Of a stretch of DNA of 64,000 bases, positions 8,090-16,171 are shown in pieces. Below the pieces are notes generated by a model. The model had not been told where the DNA came from. It saw only the letters and a program-made list of their open reading frames with translations, and ran no database searches. Position 1 is the first letter of the stretch, and each line of letters begins with the position of its first letter. The stretch is from Nocardia brasiliensis NBRC 14402 (lineage in GTDB: Bacteria; Actinomycetota; Actinomycetes; Mycobacteriales; Mycobacteriaceae): NCBI RefSeq assembly GCF_000308475.2, contig NZ_BAFT02000113.1:62001-126000 (forward strand). The letters are read 5' to 3'. The position numbers and the translations under genes are program-made.

Positions 8090-9067
8090 ATGACCGGAAT
8101 GGACCGCCCACGGCGGTTGCGCCGTACCCCCGCCCTGCGTCGACTCGTGGCCGAAACCACACTGGAGCCACGGCAATTGGTGTTGCCGATGTTCGTGGCC
8201 GACGGCCTGGAGGAACCGCGGGAAATCAGTTCCATGCCGGGGGTCGTACAGCATTCGATGGACTCGCTGCGCAAGGCCGCCGTCGAGGCGGTGACCGCGG
8301 GCGTCGGCGGACTCATGCTGTTCGGCATCCCGCGTCCGGAGGACAAGGACGCCACCGGCAGCCAGGCCAGTGATCCGGACGGCATTCTCAACCGTGGTCT
8401 GCGGGCGCTGTCCGACGAGGTCGGCTCGGCCACCGTGCTGATGGCCGACACCTGTCTCGACGAGTTCACCGACCACGGGCACTGCGGCGTGGTCGCCGCC
8501 GACGGATCCGTGGACAACGACGCCACGCTGCATCGTTACGTCGAGATGGCGCTGGCCCAGGCCGCTGCCGGTGCCGACCTGCTCGGTACCAGCGGCATGA
8601 TGGACGGCCAGGTCGGCGCGATCCGCCGCGGCCTGGACGCCGTGGGCCGCACCGATACCGGCATCCTGGCCTACGCCGCCAAGTACGCCTCGGCGTTCTA
8701 CGGCCCGTTCCGCGAGGCCGTCGCCTCGTCGCTGGAAGGCGACCGGCGCACCTATCAGCAGGACCCGGCGAACCGGCGCGAAGCGATCCGGGAACTGGAC
8801 CTCGACCTCGCCGAGGGCGCGGACCTCGTGATGGTGAAGCCGGCCATGTCGTATCTGGACATCCTGCGCGACGTCGCCGACCACTCGCCGGTGCCGGTCG
8901 CCGCCTATCAGATCTCCGGCGAGTACGCGATGATCACCGCCGCCGCCGAGCGGGGCTGGATCGATCGCCGCGGCGCCGTGCTCGAGTCGCTCATGGGCAT
9001 CCGCCGGGCCGGGGCGGACATCGTGCTCACCTACTGGGCGACCGAGGCCGCACACTGGTTGTCGTGA
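8090..9067 (+). CDS. hemB: Delta-aminolevulinic acid dehydratase (porphobilinogen synthase) HemB
   Basis: HemB condenses two 5-aminolevulinate molecules to porphobilinogen, the HemC substrate. The 325-residue enzyme has the Schiff-base lysines in YAAKYASAFYGP (Lys198) and MVKPAMSYLDI (Lys250). The DTCLDEFTDHGHC segment (120-132) marks the metal-site region, with Cys122 and Cys132. ATG 8090 is chosen because residues upstream are low-complexity and unlike the family; there is an alternative ATG nine bases on. Its stop overlaps the GTG of the next membrane-protein gene. Confidence 0.96.
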   Translation: MTGMDRPRRLRRTPALRRLVAETTLEPRQLVLPMFVADGLEEPREISSMPGVVQHSMDSLRKAAVEAVTAGVGGLMLFGIPRPEDKDATGSQASDPDGILNRGLRALSDEVGSATVLMADTCLDEFTDHGHCGVVAADGSVDNDATLHRYVEMALAQAAAGADLLGTSGMMDGQVGAIRRGLDAVGRTDTGILAYAAKYASAFYGPFREAVASSLEGDRRTYQQDPANRREAIRELDLDLAEGADLVMVKPAMSYLDILRDVADHSPVPVAAYQISGEYAMITAAAERGWIDRRGAVLESLMGIRRAGADIVLTYWATEAAHWLS

Positions 9068-9594
9068 ACAACCTGCCGAGACCGATCGGCGCGCCGTACC
9101 CGCCCGCGCCGCCGCCGATGCCGACGGATGTGGGTACCGCCCGGCAATTGTGGTGGGGCGTGGTCGGATTCGGTGTCGTCCAGCTGATCGCGTCGGTGCT
9201 GGCCGCGCTTGCGCAGCGGCACAGCTTCGCCAAGCAGATCCTCGATCAGGCCAAGGAGAAGGACCCGCAGATCACCATGGCCAGCGCCGAGTTGATGGTG
9301 GCGCTGGTCTACGTGGTCGTGGTGGTGATCGGGCTGGCGGTGGCCGGGGTGGCGCTGCTGATCGTGCACCAGTTCGCCCGGGGCAAGCTCTGGGCACGCA
9401 CGCTGCTGACCATCGCGGGGGTCTGGCTCATCGTGGTCGGGGTCGGCGCGCTGTTCGCGTTCAACTCGGTGACGGGGGCCGCCTCGCTGATCGCCGGCGG
9501 TGCCGCGATCGTGCAGGCGGTGCTCGCGGGTGGCGCCGTTTACCTGGCCCACCGGCCGGAAGCCACCGCGTATTTCCAGGTGAGCCGACGGTGA
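9064..9594 (+). CDS. Conserved membrane protein downstream of hemB
   Basis: A 176-residue integral membrane protein. It has a Pro-rich cytoplasmic start and about four hydrophobic helices near residues 30-48, 80-102, 112-132 and 138-158. The GTG start overlaps the hemB stop (GTGA), so it is translationally coupled. A similar small membrane protein follows hemB in mycobacteria (recalled as Rv0513). Function unknown; no catalytic motif is visible. Confidence 0.75.
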   Translation: MNNLPRPIGAPYPPAPPPMPTDVGTARQLWWGVVGFGVVQLIASVLAALAQRHSFAKQILDQAKEKDPQITMASAELMVALVYVVVVVIGLAVAGVALLIVHQFARGKLWARTLLTIAGVWLIVVGVGALFAFNSVTGAASLIAGGAAIVQAVLAGGAVYLAHRPEATAYFQVSRR

Positions 9595-9728
9595 ACGACC
9601 GGTACCCGAATTTGCCGGGGCCGGGTCGGCATGTATCGTGAGGGTTGTCACAGTGGACATGGGAACCGGTAGTTGGCTGTCAAGCGTTGTTGTGCGTTGC
9701 AGATGGCTCCGGGGAATCGGAGGCATCA

Positions 9729-9848
9729 ATGCGAGTGGTGATCCAACAGCCGCAGAGCATTCGGCGCGAGCTGGCCGTGTTGAGCCTGCTGGTCCTGTTC
9801 GGAGTGGTCACCGTCGCCGTGCTGCTGCTGCCCGGCCTCACTCGCTGA
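9729..9848 (+). CDS. 39-residue single-pass membrane protein
   Basis: A GGAGG site five bases before the ATG and G/C-rich third codon positions argue that this short frame is real. The product has a charged N-terminus followed by one hydrophobic helix (about 17-36). A longer overlapping frame in another phase has poor codon use and was rejected. Role unknown; such small proteins often sit with membrane complexes. Confidence 0.5.
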   Translation: MRVVIQQPQSIRRELAVLSLLVLFGVVTVAVLLLPGLTR

Positions 9849-9912
9849 TTCCGTCTTCTCCCTTGCCCATTCGCGGTATCCGGTCGATTCGGCGCGCCCT
9901 GGTGGACGTCGC

Positions 9913-10578
9913 ATGACCATCACACACGACGACGCGAAGGTGCTGTTCGCCGAGCCGGGCGCGCGCTGGCGGACCACCGCCTACGGGCCGATTCTGTGTC
10001 TGATAATCCTGATTCTGGAGCTGGCGACCGGTAGCGCCGTGCACTGGTTCGCGCTGCTCTTCTGTGGCTCGCTGATCGCGGGTTTCGTTGTGCTGCAAGT
10101 GATCGCGGGGCGCCGCCACGTCAGTGTCGAACTCACCGACAGCACGCTGCGGCAGGGCACCGAAACGTTGCCGCTCAGCGCCGTCGCCGCGGTGCTGCCC
10201 GAACGCGACGAAGACGCGTGGGACGACGAGGACTGGGAATCCGCGCGGGCGCTCGGCGAGCTGAGCGGAGTACCGCGGCGGCGCACCGGCATCGGCCTGC
10301 GCCTGGCCGACGGCGGATACGTGCAAGCATGGGCGAAGGATCACCGGGCGCTGCGGGCCGCGCTCGGCACGGCCCTCGGCCAGCCCGCCGACACTGACCC
10401 TGCCCGGCCGGCCGATACAGCCCCCGGCCGGCCGGCCGACACTGCCCTCGGCCAGCCGGCCGATACGGCCCCCGGCTCGCCCGCCGGCCGGCCCGCCGAC
10501 GATGCCGCCGCGCCGGATCCCGAGCCCGACGCACCAGGCAATGAGGACGAGCCCAGCGAGAACGGAGCGGACCGATGA
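9913..10578 (+). CDS. Membrane protein with tandem-repeat C-terminal tail
   Basis: A 221-residue protein with two adjacent membrane helices (about 26-43 and 47-66), then a cytoplasmic domain of about 85 residues that may be PH-like (VSVELTDSTLRQGTETLPL). It ends in a tail with four 8-residue repeats of the PADTAPG type followed by an acidic end. It overlaps the next gene by ATGA. A DUF3093-like fold is possible but unconfirmed. The repeat tail probably varies in length between strains. Confidence 0.7.
   Translation: MTITHDDAKVLFAEPGARWRTTAYGPILCLIILILELATGSAVHWFALLFCGSLIAGFVVLQVIAGRRHVSVELTDSTLRQGTETLPLSAVAAVLPERDEDAWDDEDWESARALGELSGVPRRRTGIGLRLADGGYVQAWAKDHRALRAALGTALGQPADTDPARPADTAPGRPADTALGQPADTAPGSPAGRPADDAAAPDPEPDAPGNEDEPSENGADR
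10381..10476 (+). repeat. Four 24-base tandem repeats inside a coding region
   Basis: Four in-frame 24-base units encode QPADTDPA, RPADTAPG, RPADTALG and QPADTAPG. The units differ at a few bases. Being a multiple of three, copy-number change would not break the frame. Confidence 0.85.
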
Positions 10579-10823
10579 AGGGTTGGATCGCGGTGGTCGC
10601 CGGGGAGCTCGGCTTGGCCGTGCTCGCGCTCGTCGCCGGGGTGGGCAGCTGGCGCAACGGCATTCGGACCACCACGTTCGCGGCCCTGGACCCGGCGCCG
10701 GAATTCATCGCGACGCGCTACGTGGGGCCGTGGCTGTTGCTCGCCGCGGTGCTCGGCGCCGTCGCGGGTCTGCTCGTCATCGACGCGGTCACCCGGACGG
10801 TGCGGCAGCGCCGCGCGCGCTGA
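10575..10823 (+). CDS. Small two-helix membrane protein
   Basis: An 82-residue protein with hydrophobic helices at about 4-24 and 50-70 and an Arg-rich C-terminus (TVRQRRAR), so both ends should be cytoplasmic. It is coupled to the preceding membrane protein by an ATGA overlap. It resembles in size and place the second small membrane protein after hemB in mycobacteria (recalled as Rv0514). Function unknown. Confidence 0.65.
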   Translation: MKGWIAVVAGELGLAVLALVAGVGSWRNGIRTTTFAALDPAPEFIATRYVGPWLLLAAVLGAVAGLLVIDAVTRTVRQRRAR

Positions 10824-10874
10824 ACTCGGCCGCGCCGGCCGTTTCGGTTCCCGATTCGCGGGAACAACCGACGC

Positions 10875-11105
10875 ATGAAACCCACAGTCCCCGTCAAGCG
10901 CACGCTCTTCGGCGTCGCGGCCGCCGGTCTGATCGGTACGGCAACCGTGGTCACGGCCGCGGCGGCGCCCGCCGAGGTTTCCGCCGCTGCGCCGCCGCCC
11001 GCCCTCGTCCAATCCCCGCCCGCGCCACTGCTGCACGCGTTGCCCGCGCCGCTGGCCTGCCTCGCGACCACCGGTTCGGCCCTGTTCTGCCTCGGGATCA
11101 CCTAG
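10875..11105 (+). CDS. Small secreted protein with two cysteines
   Basis: A 76-residue precursor. A Lys/Arg start and a hydrophobic stretch (about 10-31) form a signal peptide, probably cut after one of the AAA sites near residue 30. The mature part is rich in Pro and Ala, with two cysteines near the end (PLACLATTGSALFCLGIT) that could form a disulfide. It neighbours two other small exported proteins. No family recognised. Confidence 0.55.
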   Translation: MKPTVPVKRTLFGVAAAGLIGTATVVTAAAAPAEVSAAAPPPALVQSPPAPLLHALPAPLACLATTGSALFCLGIT

Positions 11106-11253
11106 CGTCAGCCTCGGGATCACCTGGCGCGAGGCCAGGCACTAGAGTCGCGGCAACCGATATCCGGCGCTGTCCGCGGTGGGCCACAATACCGCTGCGG
11201 CCGTTAGGATTTCGGCTGTCATTCGGACGTGCCAATCAAGAGGACAGGGTTTG

Positions 11254-11487
11254 ATGAACCGGCTTGCTGTGAAAGTCTGTGCCGCACTGGCGTTTGCCAC
11301 CGCGATCGGGATCGGCGCCGCGCCCGCGGGTGCGAACACCGGCCTGCCGCTGGAGCCCGCGGCGGTGACCGCGGGCGCGGTCGACGCACCGGTGCTCGTG
11401 CCGGACTCCGGTTCCGCGGGCCCGTACAACTCGTTCATGTGCTTCCTGCACACGATCGTGCCGCAGGCGCCGTGCATGTACGCCTGA
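11254..11487 (+). CDS. Small secreted protein, Cys near C-terminus
   Basis: A 77-residue precursor whose ATG follows a GAGGA site. The signal peptide spans about residues 1-27 with a likely cut after APAGA. The mature chain ends with NSFMCFLHTIVPQAPCMYA, so two cysteines lie close to the end, as in the preceding gene. Function unknown; a secreted peptide or envelope-associated factor is possible. Confidence 0.65.
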   Translation: MNRLAVKVCAALAFATAIGIGAAPAGANTGLPLEPAAVTAGAVDAPVLVPDSGSAGPYNSFMCFLHTIVPQAPCMYA

Positions 11488-11507
11488 GCCGGTCCGGCTA
11501 GCCGGCG

Positions 11508-11891
11508 CTAGCCCCAGTTCTGGTAGATGTCGAGCACGCGGCCGTTGCGGGTGCCGGGCGCGTTCAGGAACAGGGTGATCGTCCCGTCGGGACGATCGGC
11601 CGCCTCCATGATCGCCTGCCGCAGCGACGCGTGCACGCCACCGTTCTCGTCCTTGTAGATCCCGGTGTCGGGCTTGAGGCCGACACCGATCCGGTTGAGC
11701 GGCACCACCATGCTGACCAGTGCCGGGATCGGGCCGCCCGCGACGGCCTGGGTTTCCGCATGACTCAGTTGCAGCCCCAGCCGATCGGGCTGCGCGACCG
11801 GCTCGGCCGCCTGCGCGGAACCCGCGCCGAGCACGATCCCCGCGCCCACGAGCGCCGTGGACACCGCAGCACTGAACATGGCAAACCGCAT
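11508..11891 (-). CDS. Secreted hypothetical protein
   Basis: A 127-residue precursor with a signal peptide ending in GSAQA (cut near residue 28). The mature protein of about 99 residues lacks cysteines and ends with ITLFLNAPGTRNGRVLDIYQNWG. It is convergent with the previous secreted-protein gene, with 20 bases between stops. The ATG chosen begins the typical signal sequence; an ATG 63 bases upstream would add an Arg-rich stretch before it. No family recognised. Confidence 0.65.
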   Translation of the reverse strand: MRFAMFSAAVSTALVGAGIVLGAGSAQAAEPVAQPDRLGLQLSHAETQAVAGGPIPALVSMVVPLNRIGVGLKPDTGIYKDENGGVHASLRQAIMEAADRPDGTITLFLNAPGTRNGRVLDIYQNWG

Positions 11892-12054
11892 GAAAACCCT
11901 CTCGGCCGATGATTGTTGACGCCCGAGATTACGGGCCGGCAATCTGCTGGCCACCGAATACGGCGTAAATGGTGTCTCGGCGTGTTGCGGTGTGCGTCAC
12001 GACCACTCCACCCTGTCGTCGCCCCGGTTCGAAGGGGCTGCGACACTGGAGGTC

Positions 12055-13392
12055 GTGAGTTCTTCTCCGCGCGTGACCAGCGCATCGGTGCCGGTTTCCG
12101 CTCAGCTCTTCGACCGGGCTTGTTCGGTGATTCCGGGTGGGGTCAATTCCCCGGTGCGCGCCTTCAACTCGGTCGGCGGCACACCGCGATTCATCGCGTC
12201 CGCCAACGGTTACACCCTGGTCGACGCCGACGGCAACGAGTACGTCGACCTGGTGTGTTCCTGGGGCCCGATGATTCTCGGCCACGCGCATCCCGAGGTG
12301 GTCGACGCGGTGCGGCGCGCAGCGGTCGGCGGCCTGTCGTTCGGCGCGCCCACCGAGGCGGAGATCGAGCTGGCCGAGGCCATCGCCGCGCGGGTGCAGC
12401 CGGTGGATCGGGTTCGCCTGGTGAACTCCGGCACCGAGGCGACGATGAGCGCGGTGCGCCTGGCGCGCGGCTACACCGGGCGCGCCAAGATCATCAAGTT
12501 CTCCGGTTGCTACCACGGGCATGTCGACGCGTTGCTCGCCGACGCGGGGTCCGGCGTCGCGACCCTCGGGCTACCGACCTCGCCCGGGGTCACCGGCGCC
12601 CAGGCGGCCGACACCCTCGTGCTGCCGTACAACGATCTCGAGGCCGTCGCCGCCGCCTTCGCCGCGCATCCCGGCTCGATCGCCTGCGTGATCACCGAGG
12701 CCGCCGCGGGCAACATGGGCACCGTCGCGCCGCAGCCCGGTTTCAACGCGGGCCTGCGCCGGCTCACCGCCGAGCACGGCGCGCTGCTCATCATGGACGA
12801 GGTGATGACCGGCTTCCGGGTGAGCAAGGCGGGATGGTTCGGACACGAGGGCGTCGTCGCCGATCTCTACACCTTCGGCAAGGTGATGAGCGGCGGACTG
12901 CCCGCCGCCGCGTTCGGCGGCCGCGCCGAGATCATGAATCACCTGGCCCCGCTCGGCCCGGTTTATCAGGCGGGCACGCTGTCCGGGAATCCGGTCGCGG
13001 TCGCCGCCGGGCTCGCCACGCTGCGCGCGGCCGACGACGCGGTGTACGCGGCGCTGGACCGCAACGCCCAACGGCTCGGCGCGCTCTTCGGCGAGGCGCT
13101 CGGCGCGGCCGGGGTCGAGCACCGGGTGCAGTTCGCGGGCAATATGGTGAGCGTGTTCTTCACCGAACGCCCGGTCACCGACTACGCCGCCGCCAAGGCG
13201 AGCCAGACCTGGCGCTACCCCGCGTTCTTCCACGCCCTGCTGGACGGTGGCGTGTACGCGCCGCCGAGCGCGTTCGAGACCTGGTTCGTCTCCGCGGCGC
13301 TCGACGAGGACGCGTTCGACCGTATCGCCGCAGCCCTGCCCGCCGCCGCACACGCGGCCGCGGCCGCCACTCCCGAAGGATCCCGCGCGTGA
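12055..13392 (+). CDS. hemL: Glutamate-1-semialdehyde 2,1-aminomutase HemL
   Basis: HemL converts the HemA product to 5-aminolevulinate using pyridoxamine phosphate. The 445-residue fold-type I enzyme shows NSGTEATMSAVRLAR (124-138), MDEVMTG (247-253) and the PLP lysine in FGKVMSGG (Lys276). The GTG start has GGAGG five bases upstream. Its stop overlaps the GTG of the phosphatase gene, starting a coupled series through the cytochrome c assembly genes. Confidence 0.95.
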   Translation: MSSSPRVTSASVPVSAQLFDRACSVIPGGVNSPVRAFNSVGGTPRFIASANGYTLVDADGNEYVDLVCSWGPMILGHAHPEVVDAVRRAAVGGLSFGAPTEAEIELAEAIAARVQPVDRVRLVNSGTEATMSAVRLARGYTGRAKIIKFSGCYHGHVDALLADAGSGVATLGLPTSPGVTGAQAADTLVLPYNDLEAVAAAFAAHPGSIACVITEAAAGNMGTVAPQPGFNAGLRRLTAEHGALLIMDEVMTGFRVSKAGWFGHEGVVADLYTFGKVMSGGLPAAAFGGRAEIMNHLAPLGPVYQAGTLSGNPVAVAAGLATLRAADDAVYAALDRNAQRLGALFGEALGAAGVEHRVQFAGNMVSVFFTERPVTDYAAAKASQTWRYPAFFHALLDGGVYAPPSAFETWFVSAALDEDAFDRIAAALPAAAHAAAAATPEGSRA

Positions 13393-14423
13393 GCCCCGAT
13401 CACGATCAGCCCGACGCCGACCAGCGCGAGCTAGAGCAGCCCACCGAAGCCGCAGGCCCGGCCGAGACGCCAGCCGCCGACGCCGCGAGCGGCGACCCCG
13501 AGGTGGACCTGGCCGGGCTCGGCGCGGCGCCGGTGACCGCTGCCGCGTCCGCCGTGGCCGGGTCGGACACCGCGGACTCCGACGCCGACGCCGGCTCCAT
13601 CGCCGGGCTGGGTACCGCCCCGGTCGCCGATTCCGACGCCGCCGATGCGACGGTCATCGACGCGGGCGCGCAGTTCGCCGCCGCCGCGCCCGGCGGCCCG
13701 GAGCCGACTCCTCGGCTCGGCGAAAAGGACAGTGCGGCTTCGAGCGCCGAGACCAAGAAGCCGCTGGCGGCCACCTTTCAGCACGGCGCCGAGCCGGTGG
13801 AGACGATCGTGCACGTGCTGCGCCACGGCGAGGTGCACAACCCGAACGGGATCCTCTACGGCCGCCTGCCCGGGTTCAGCCTCTCGGTGGCGGGCCGCTC
13901 GCAGGCCGGCGCCGTCGCGCGCACGCTGGCCGACCACGACATCGCGGTGGTCATCGCGTCGCCGCTGCAGCGCGCGCAGGAGACCGCGGAACCCATTGCC
14001 GCGCAACACCAGCTGATCGTGCGCACGGACGAGAACCTGATCGAGGCGGGCAACACGTTCGAGGGCCTGCGGGTCTCGGTCGGTGACGGCGCGCTGCGCA
14101 AGCCGCGGCACTGGTGGAAGCTGCGCGACCCGTTCACCCCGTCCTGGGGCGAGCCGTACCTGCAGATCGCGCACCGCATGCTGGCCGCGGTGAACAAGGC
14201 GCGGGTGGAGGCGGCCGGGCGCGAAGCCGTGCTCGTCTCGCATCAGCTACCGGTCTGGACGCTGCGCCGCTTCCTGCAGGGCCAGCGGCTCTGGCACGAC
14301 CCGCGGGTGCGGCAGTGTTCGCTCGCCTCGCTGACGTCGCTGGTCTACCAGGGCGACACGCTCGTCGATATCGTCTACTCCGAGCCCGCCGGCGGTTCGG
14401 ATCCCGCGGTACACGGCGCATGA
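13389..14423 (+). CDS. Histidine phosphatase family protein with long low-complexity N-terminus
   Basis: The 344-residue product ends in a phosphoglycerate-mutase-like domain with the catalytic RHG (VLRHGEVHNP, 143-152), the SPLQRAQETAE block near 190 and a second catalytic His in LVSHQLPVW near 280. Residues 1-125 are rich in Ala, Asp and Glu and are probably disordered. The GTG overlaps the hemL stop. It sits between hemL and resA, as in mycobacteria. Substrate unknown; a later start that removes the extension cannot be ruled out. Confidence 0.85.
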   Translation: MSPDHDQPDADQRELEQPTEAAGPAETPAADAASGDPEVDLAGLGAAPVTAAASAVAGSDTADSDADAGSIAGLGTAPVADSDAADATVIDAGAQFAAAAPGGPEPTPRLGEKDSAASSAETKKPLAATFQHGAEPVETIVHVLRHGEVHNPNGILYGRLPGFSLSVAGRSQAGAVARTLADHDIAVVIASPLQRAQETAEPIAAQHQLIVRTDENLIEAGNTFEGLRVSVGDGALRKPRHWWKLRDPFTPSWGEPYLQIAHRMLAAVNKARVEAAGREAVLVSHQLPVWTLRRFLQGQRLWHDPRVRQCSLASLTSLVYQGDTLVDIVYSEPAGGSDPAVHGA

Positions 14424-15061
14424 TCTCCGCCGCCGCGTTCGCCACCCCGCCTGCCCGTTCGGCCCGACGGGTGGTTCCGGCTCTCCTCGCGTGCCTGGCC
14501 TTGCTCGCCGGGGTCGCGGGTTGCGCCGGCGGTACGGACGCGGTGGCCTCGGGCGGTACCTTCGAATTCGTCTCGCCGGGCGGCAAGACCGAGATCTTCT
14601 ACGATCCGCCCAGCGCGCGCGGCACCATCGGCCCGCTGTCCGGGCCCGACCTGATGACCGCGGGCAAGACCGTCTCGGTCGCCGATTTCGCGGGCAAGGT
14701 CGTGGTGCTCAACCTGTGGGGGCAGTGGTGCGGACCCTGTCGCGCCGAGGCCCCCGCGCTCGAAAAGGTTTATGAGGCAACGAAAGACAGCGGCGTTGCC
14801 TTCCTCGGTATCAATGTCCGGGACCCGCAGCAGGACAAGGCGCAGGACTTCGTGGTCGACAACAAGGTCGGCTACCCGTCCATCTACGACCCGTCTATGC
14901 GTACGCTGCTCGCGCTCGGCGGGAACTTCCCGACCAGCGTCATCCCCACCACCCTCGTCTTGGATCGTCAGCACCGCGTCGCCGCGGTGTTCCTGCGCTC
15001 GTTGCTGGCCGACGATCTGCAACCGATCGTTCAAAAAATCGCCTCGGAGGAAGCACAGTGA
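14420..15061 (+). CDS. resA: ResA/TlpA-type thiol-disulfide reductase, lipoprotein
   Basis: Predicted to reduce the heme-binding cysteines of apocytochrome c outside the membrane. The 213-residue precursor has a lipobox ending at Cys35 (LAGVAGC) and a thioredoxin fold with WCGPC at 103-107. The cis-proline region is in GNFPTSVIPTTLV. The ATG overlaps the phosphatase stop. It begins the resA-ccdA-resB-ccsB set; CcdA would supply its electrons. Confidence 0.93.
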   Translation: MISAAAFATPPARSARRVVPALLACLALLAGVAGCAGGTDAVASGGTFEFVSPGGKTEIFYDPPSARGTIGPLSGPDLMTAGKTVSVADFAGKVVVLNLWGQWCGPCRAEAPALEKVYEATKDSGVAFLGINVRDPQQDKAQDFVVDNKVGYPSIYDPSMRTLLALGGNFPTSVIPTTLVLDRQHRVAAVFLRSLLADDLQPIVQKIASEEAQ

Positions 15062-15309
15062 ATCGCGATCGCCGCACCCGTACCCTGCGTGCCTGTCGAC
15101 CCCGGCAGGGGGCTCGCCGCATCGGCGGCGCCTGGGCCGTGGACGACCGGTGGAAGGGCATCGCCACCGTGCCGCGCAGCGTAGCCGCGGACTCGTTGCT
15201 CGACTTCGGCGTGCTGTTCGGCGCGACCGAGGGACCGAGCGAACCGCGCATCGTGGTGCGCGGCGACGAAGAGCCGGTCGAGCAGACACCGGATGGTGAA
15301 AACGGGTGA
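15058..15309 (+). CDS. Hypothetical 83-residue protein between resA and ccdA
   Basis: The GTG overlaps the resA stop (GTGA), and third codon positions are mostly G or C, which supports coding. The protein is Arg-rich in the first 25 residues, then mixed, with no membrane segment. I do not recognise it, and such a gene is not expected in the usual resA-ccdA arrangement. A role in cytochrome c assembly is suggested by place only. Confidence 0.55.
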   Translation: MNRDRRTRTLRACRPRQGARRIGGAWAVDDRWKGIATVPRSVAADSLLDFGVLFGATEGPSEPRIVVRGDEEPVEQTPDGENG

Positions 15310-15338
15310 ATCACGCGTCTAGCCCGGTGGCGCGGTGA
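15306..15338 (+). CDS. Possible 10-residue bridging mini-ORF before ccdA
   Basis: A GTG in the stop of the 83-residue gene (GTGA) opens an 11-codon frame ending in a TGA that overlaps the ccdA GTG. It repeats the pattern seen before hemA and hemC. Chance is possible for so short a frame. Confidence 0.2.
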   Translation: MNHASSPVAR

Positions 15339-16171
15339 TGGTGCTGGCCGCCGTGGGTGATTCGTTCCAGCAGACCGCGGCGACCGGGCCGTTGCTGCTG
15401 GCACTCGGCGCCTGCCTGCTGGCCGGCCTGGTGTCGTTCGCGTCGCCGTGCGTCGTGCCGCTGGTGCCCGGGTACCTGTCCTACCTGGCCGGGTTGGTCG
15501 GCGCCGAGGCGCCGCCCGCGACGGTCGCGCAAGCCCAAGGGGCGCAAGGCGGTTCGGTCGCGGTCGAAAACCCCGCGCGCAGCGGGCGGATGCGGGTCGC
15601 GGGCGCGGCCGGACTGTTCGTCGCGGGCTTCACCGTGGTGTTCGTGCTCGCCACCGCCACGGTTTTCGGCGTCATCCAGACGCTCAACGTCAATCGTGAA
15701 CTGCTGCAACGGATCGGCGGTGTGGTCACCATCCTGATGGGGCTGGTCTTCATCGGCCTGATCCCCGCGCTGCAGCGTGACACCAGGATGCAACCGCGCC
15801 GGCTCACCAGCATCGCGGGCGCGCCGCTGCTCGGCGGCGTCTTCGCGCTCGGCTGGACGCCGTGCCTGGGGCCCACGCTGTCCGGCGTGATGGCGGTGGC
15901 CGCGGGCACCGACGGCACCACCGCCGTGCGCGGGGTGGCGCTGATCGTCGCCTACTGCCTCGGTCTCGGGCTGCCCTTCGTGATTCTCGCTTTCGGTTCG
16001 GCCAGTGCGCTGCGCGGCGTCGGCTGGCTGCGGCGCAATTCGCGCACTATCCAGGTCATCGGCGGGCTGCTGCTGGTCGCGGTGGGCGCGGCCCTGGTCA
16101 CCGGGATCTGGGATCAGTTCGTCGGCTGGGTGCGCGACGCCTTCGTCTCCGAGGTGACGCTGCCGATATGA
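15335..16171 (+). CDS. ccdA: Cytochrome c biogenesis protein CcdA
   Basis: CcdA carries electrons across the membrane from thioredoxin to ResA. The 278-residue protein has six or more hydrophobic helices. It has the two redox cysteines in the family motifs FASPCVVPLVPGYLS (near residue 38) and LGWTPCLGPT (near 175). The GTG start overlaps the small upstream frame; an ATG follows directly and could also serve. Its stop overlaps the resB ATG (ATGA). Confidence 0.94.
   Translation: MMVLAAVGDSFQQTAATGPLLLALGACLLAGLVSFASPCVVPLVPGYLSYLAGLVGAEAPPATVAQAQGAQGGSVAVENPARSGRMRVAGAAGLFVAGFTVVFVLATATVFGVIQTLNVNRELLQRIGGVVTILMGLVFIGLIPALQRDTRMQPRRLTSIAGAPLLGGVFALGWTPCLGPTLSGVMAVAAGTDGTTAVRGVALIVAYCLGLGLPFVILAFGSASALRGVGWLRRNSRTIQVIGGLLLVAVGAALVTGIWDQFVGWVRDAFVSEVTLPI

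Noticed and set aside
9638..9916. 92-residue frame overlapping the small membrane protein gene
   Set aside because: Third codon positions are not GC-rich, whereas the 39-residue frame in another phase has GGAGG upstream and good codon use.
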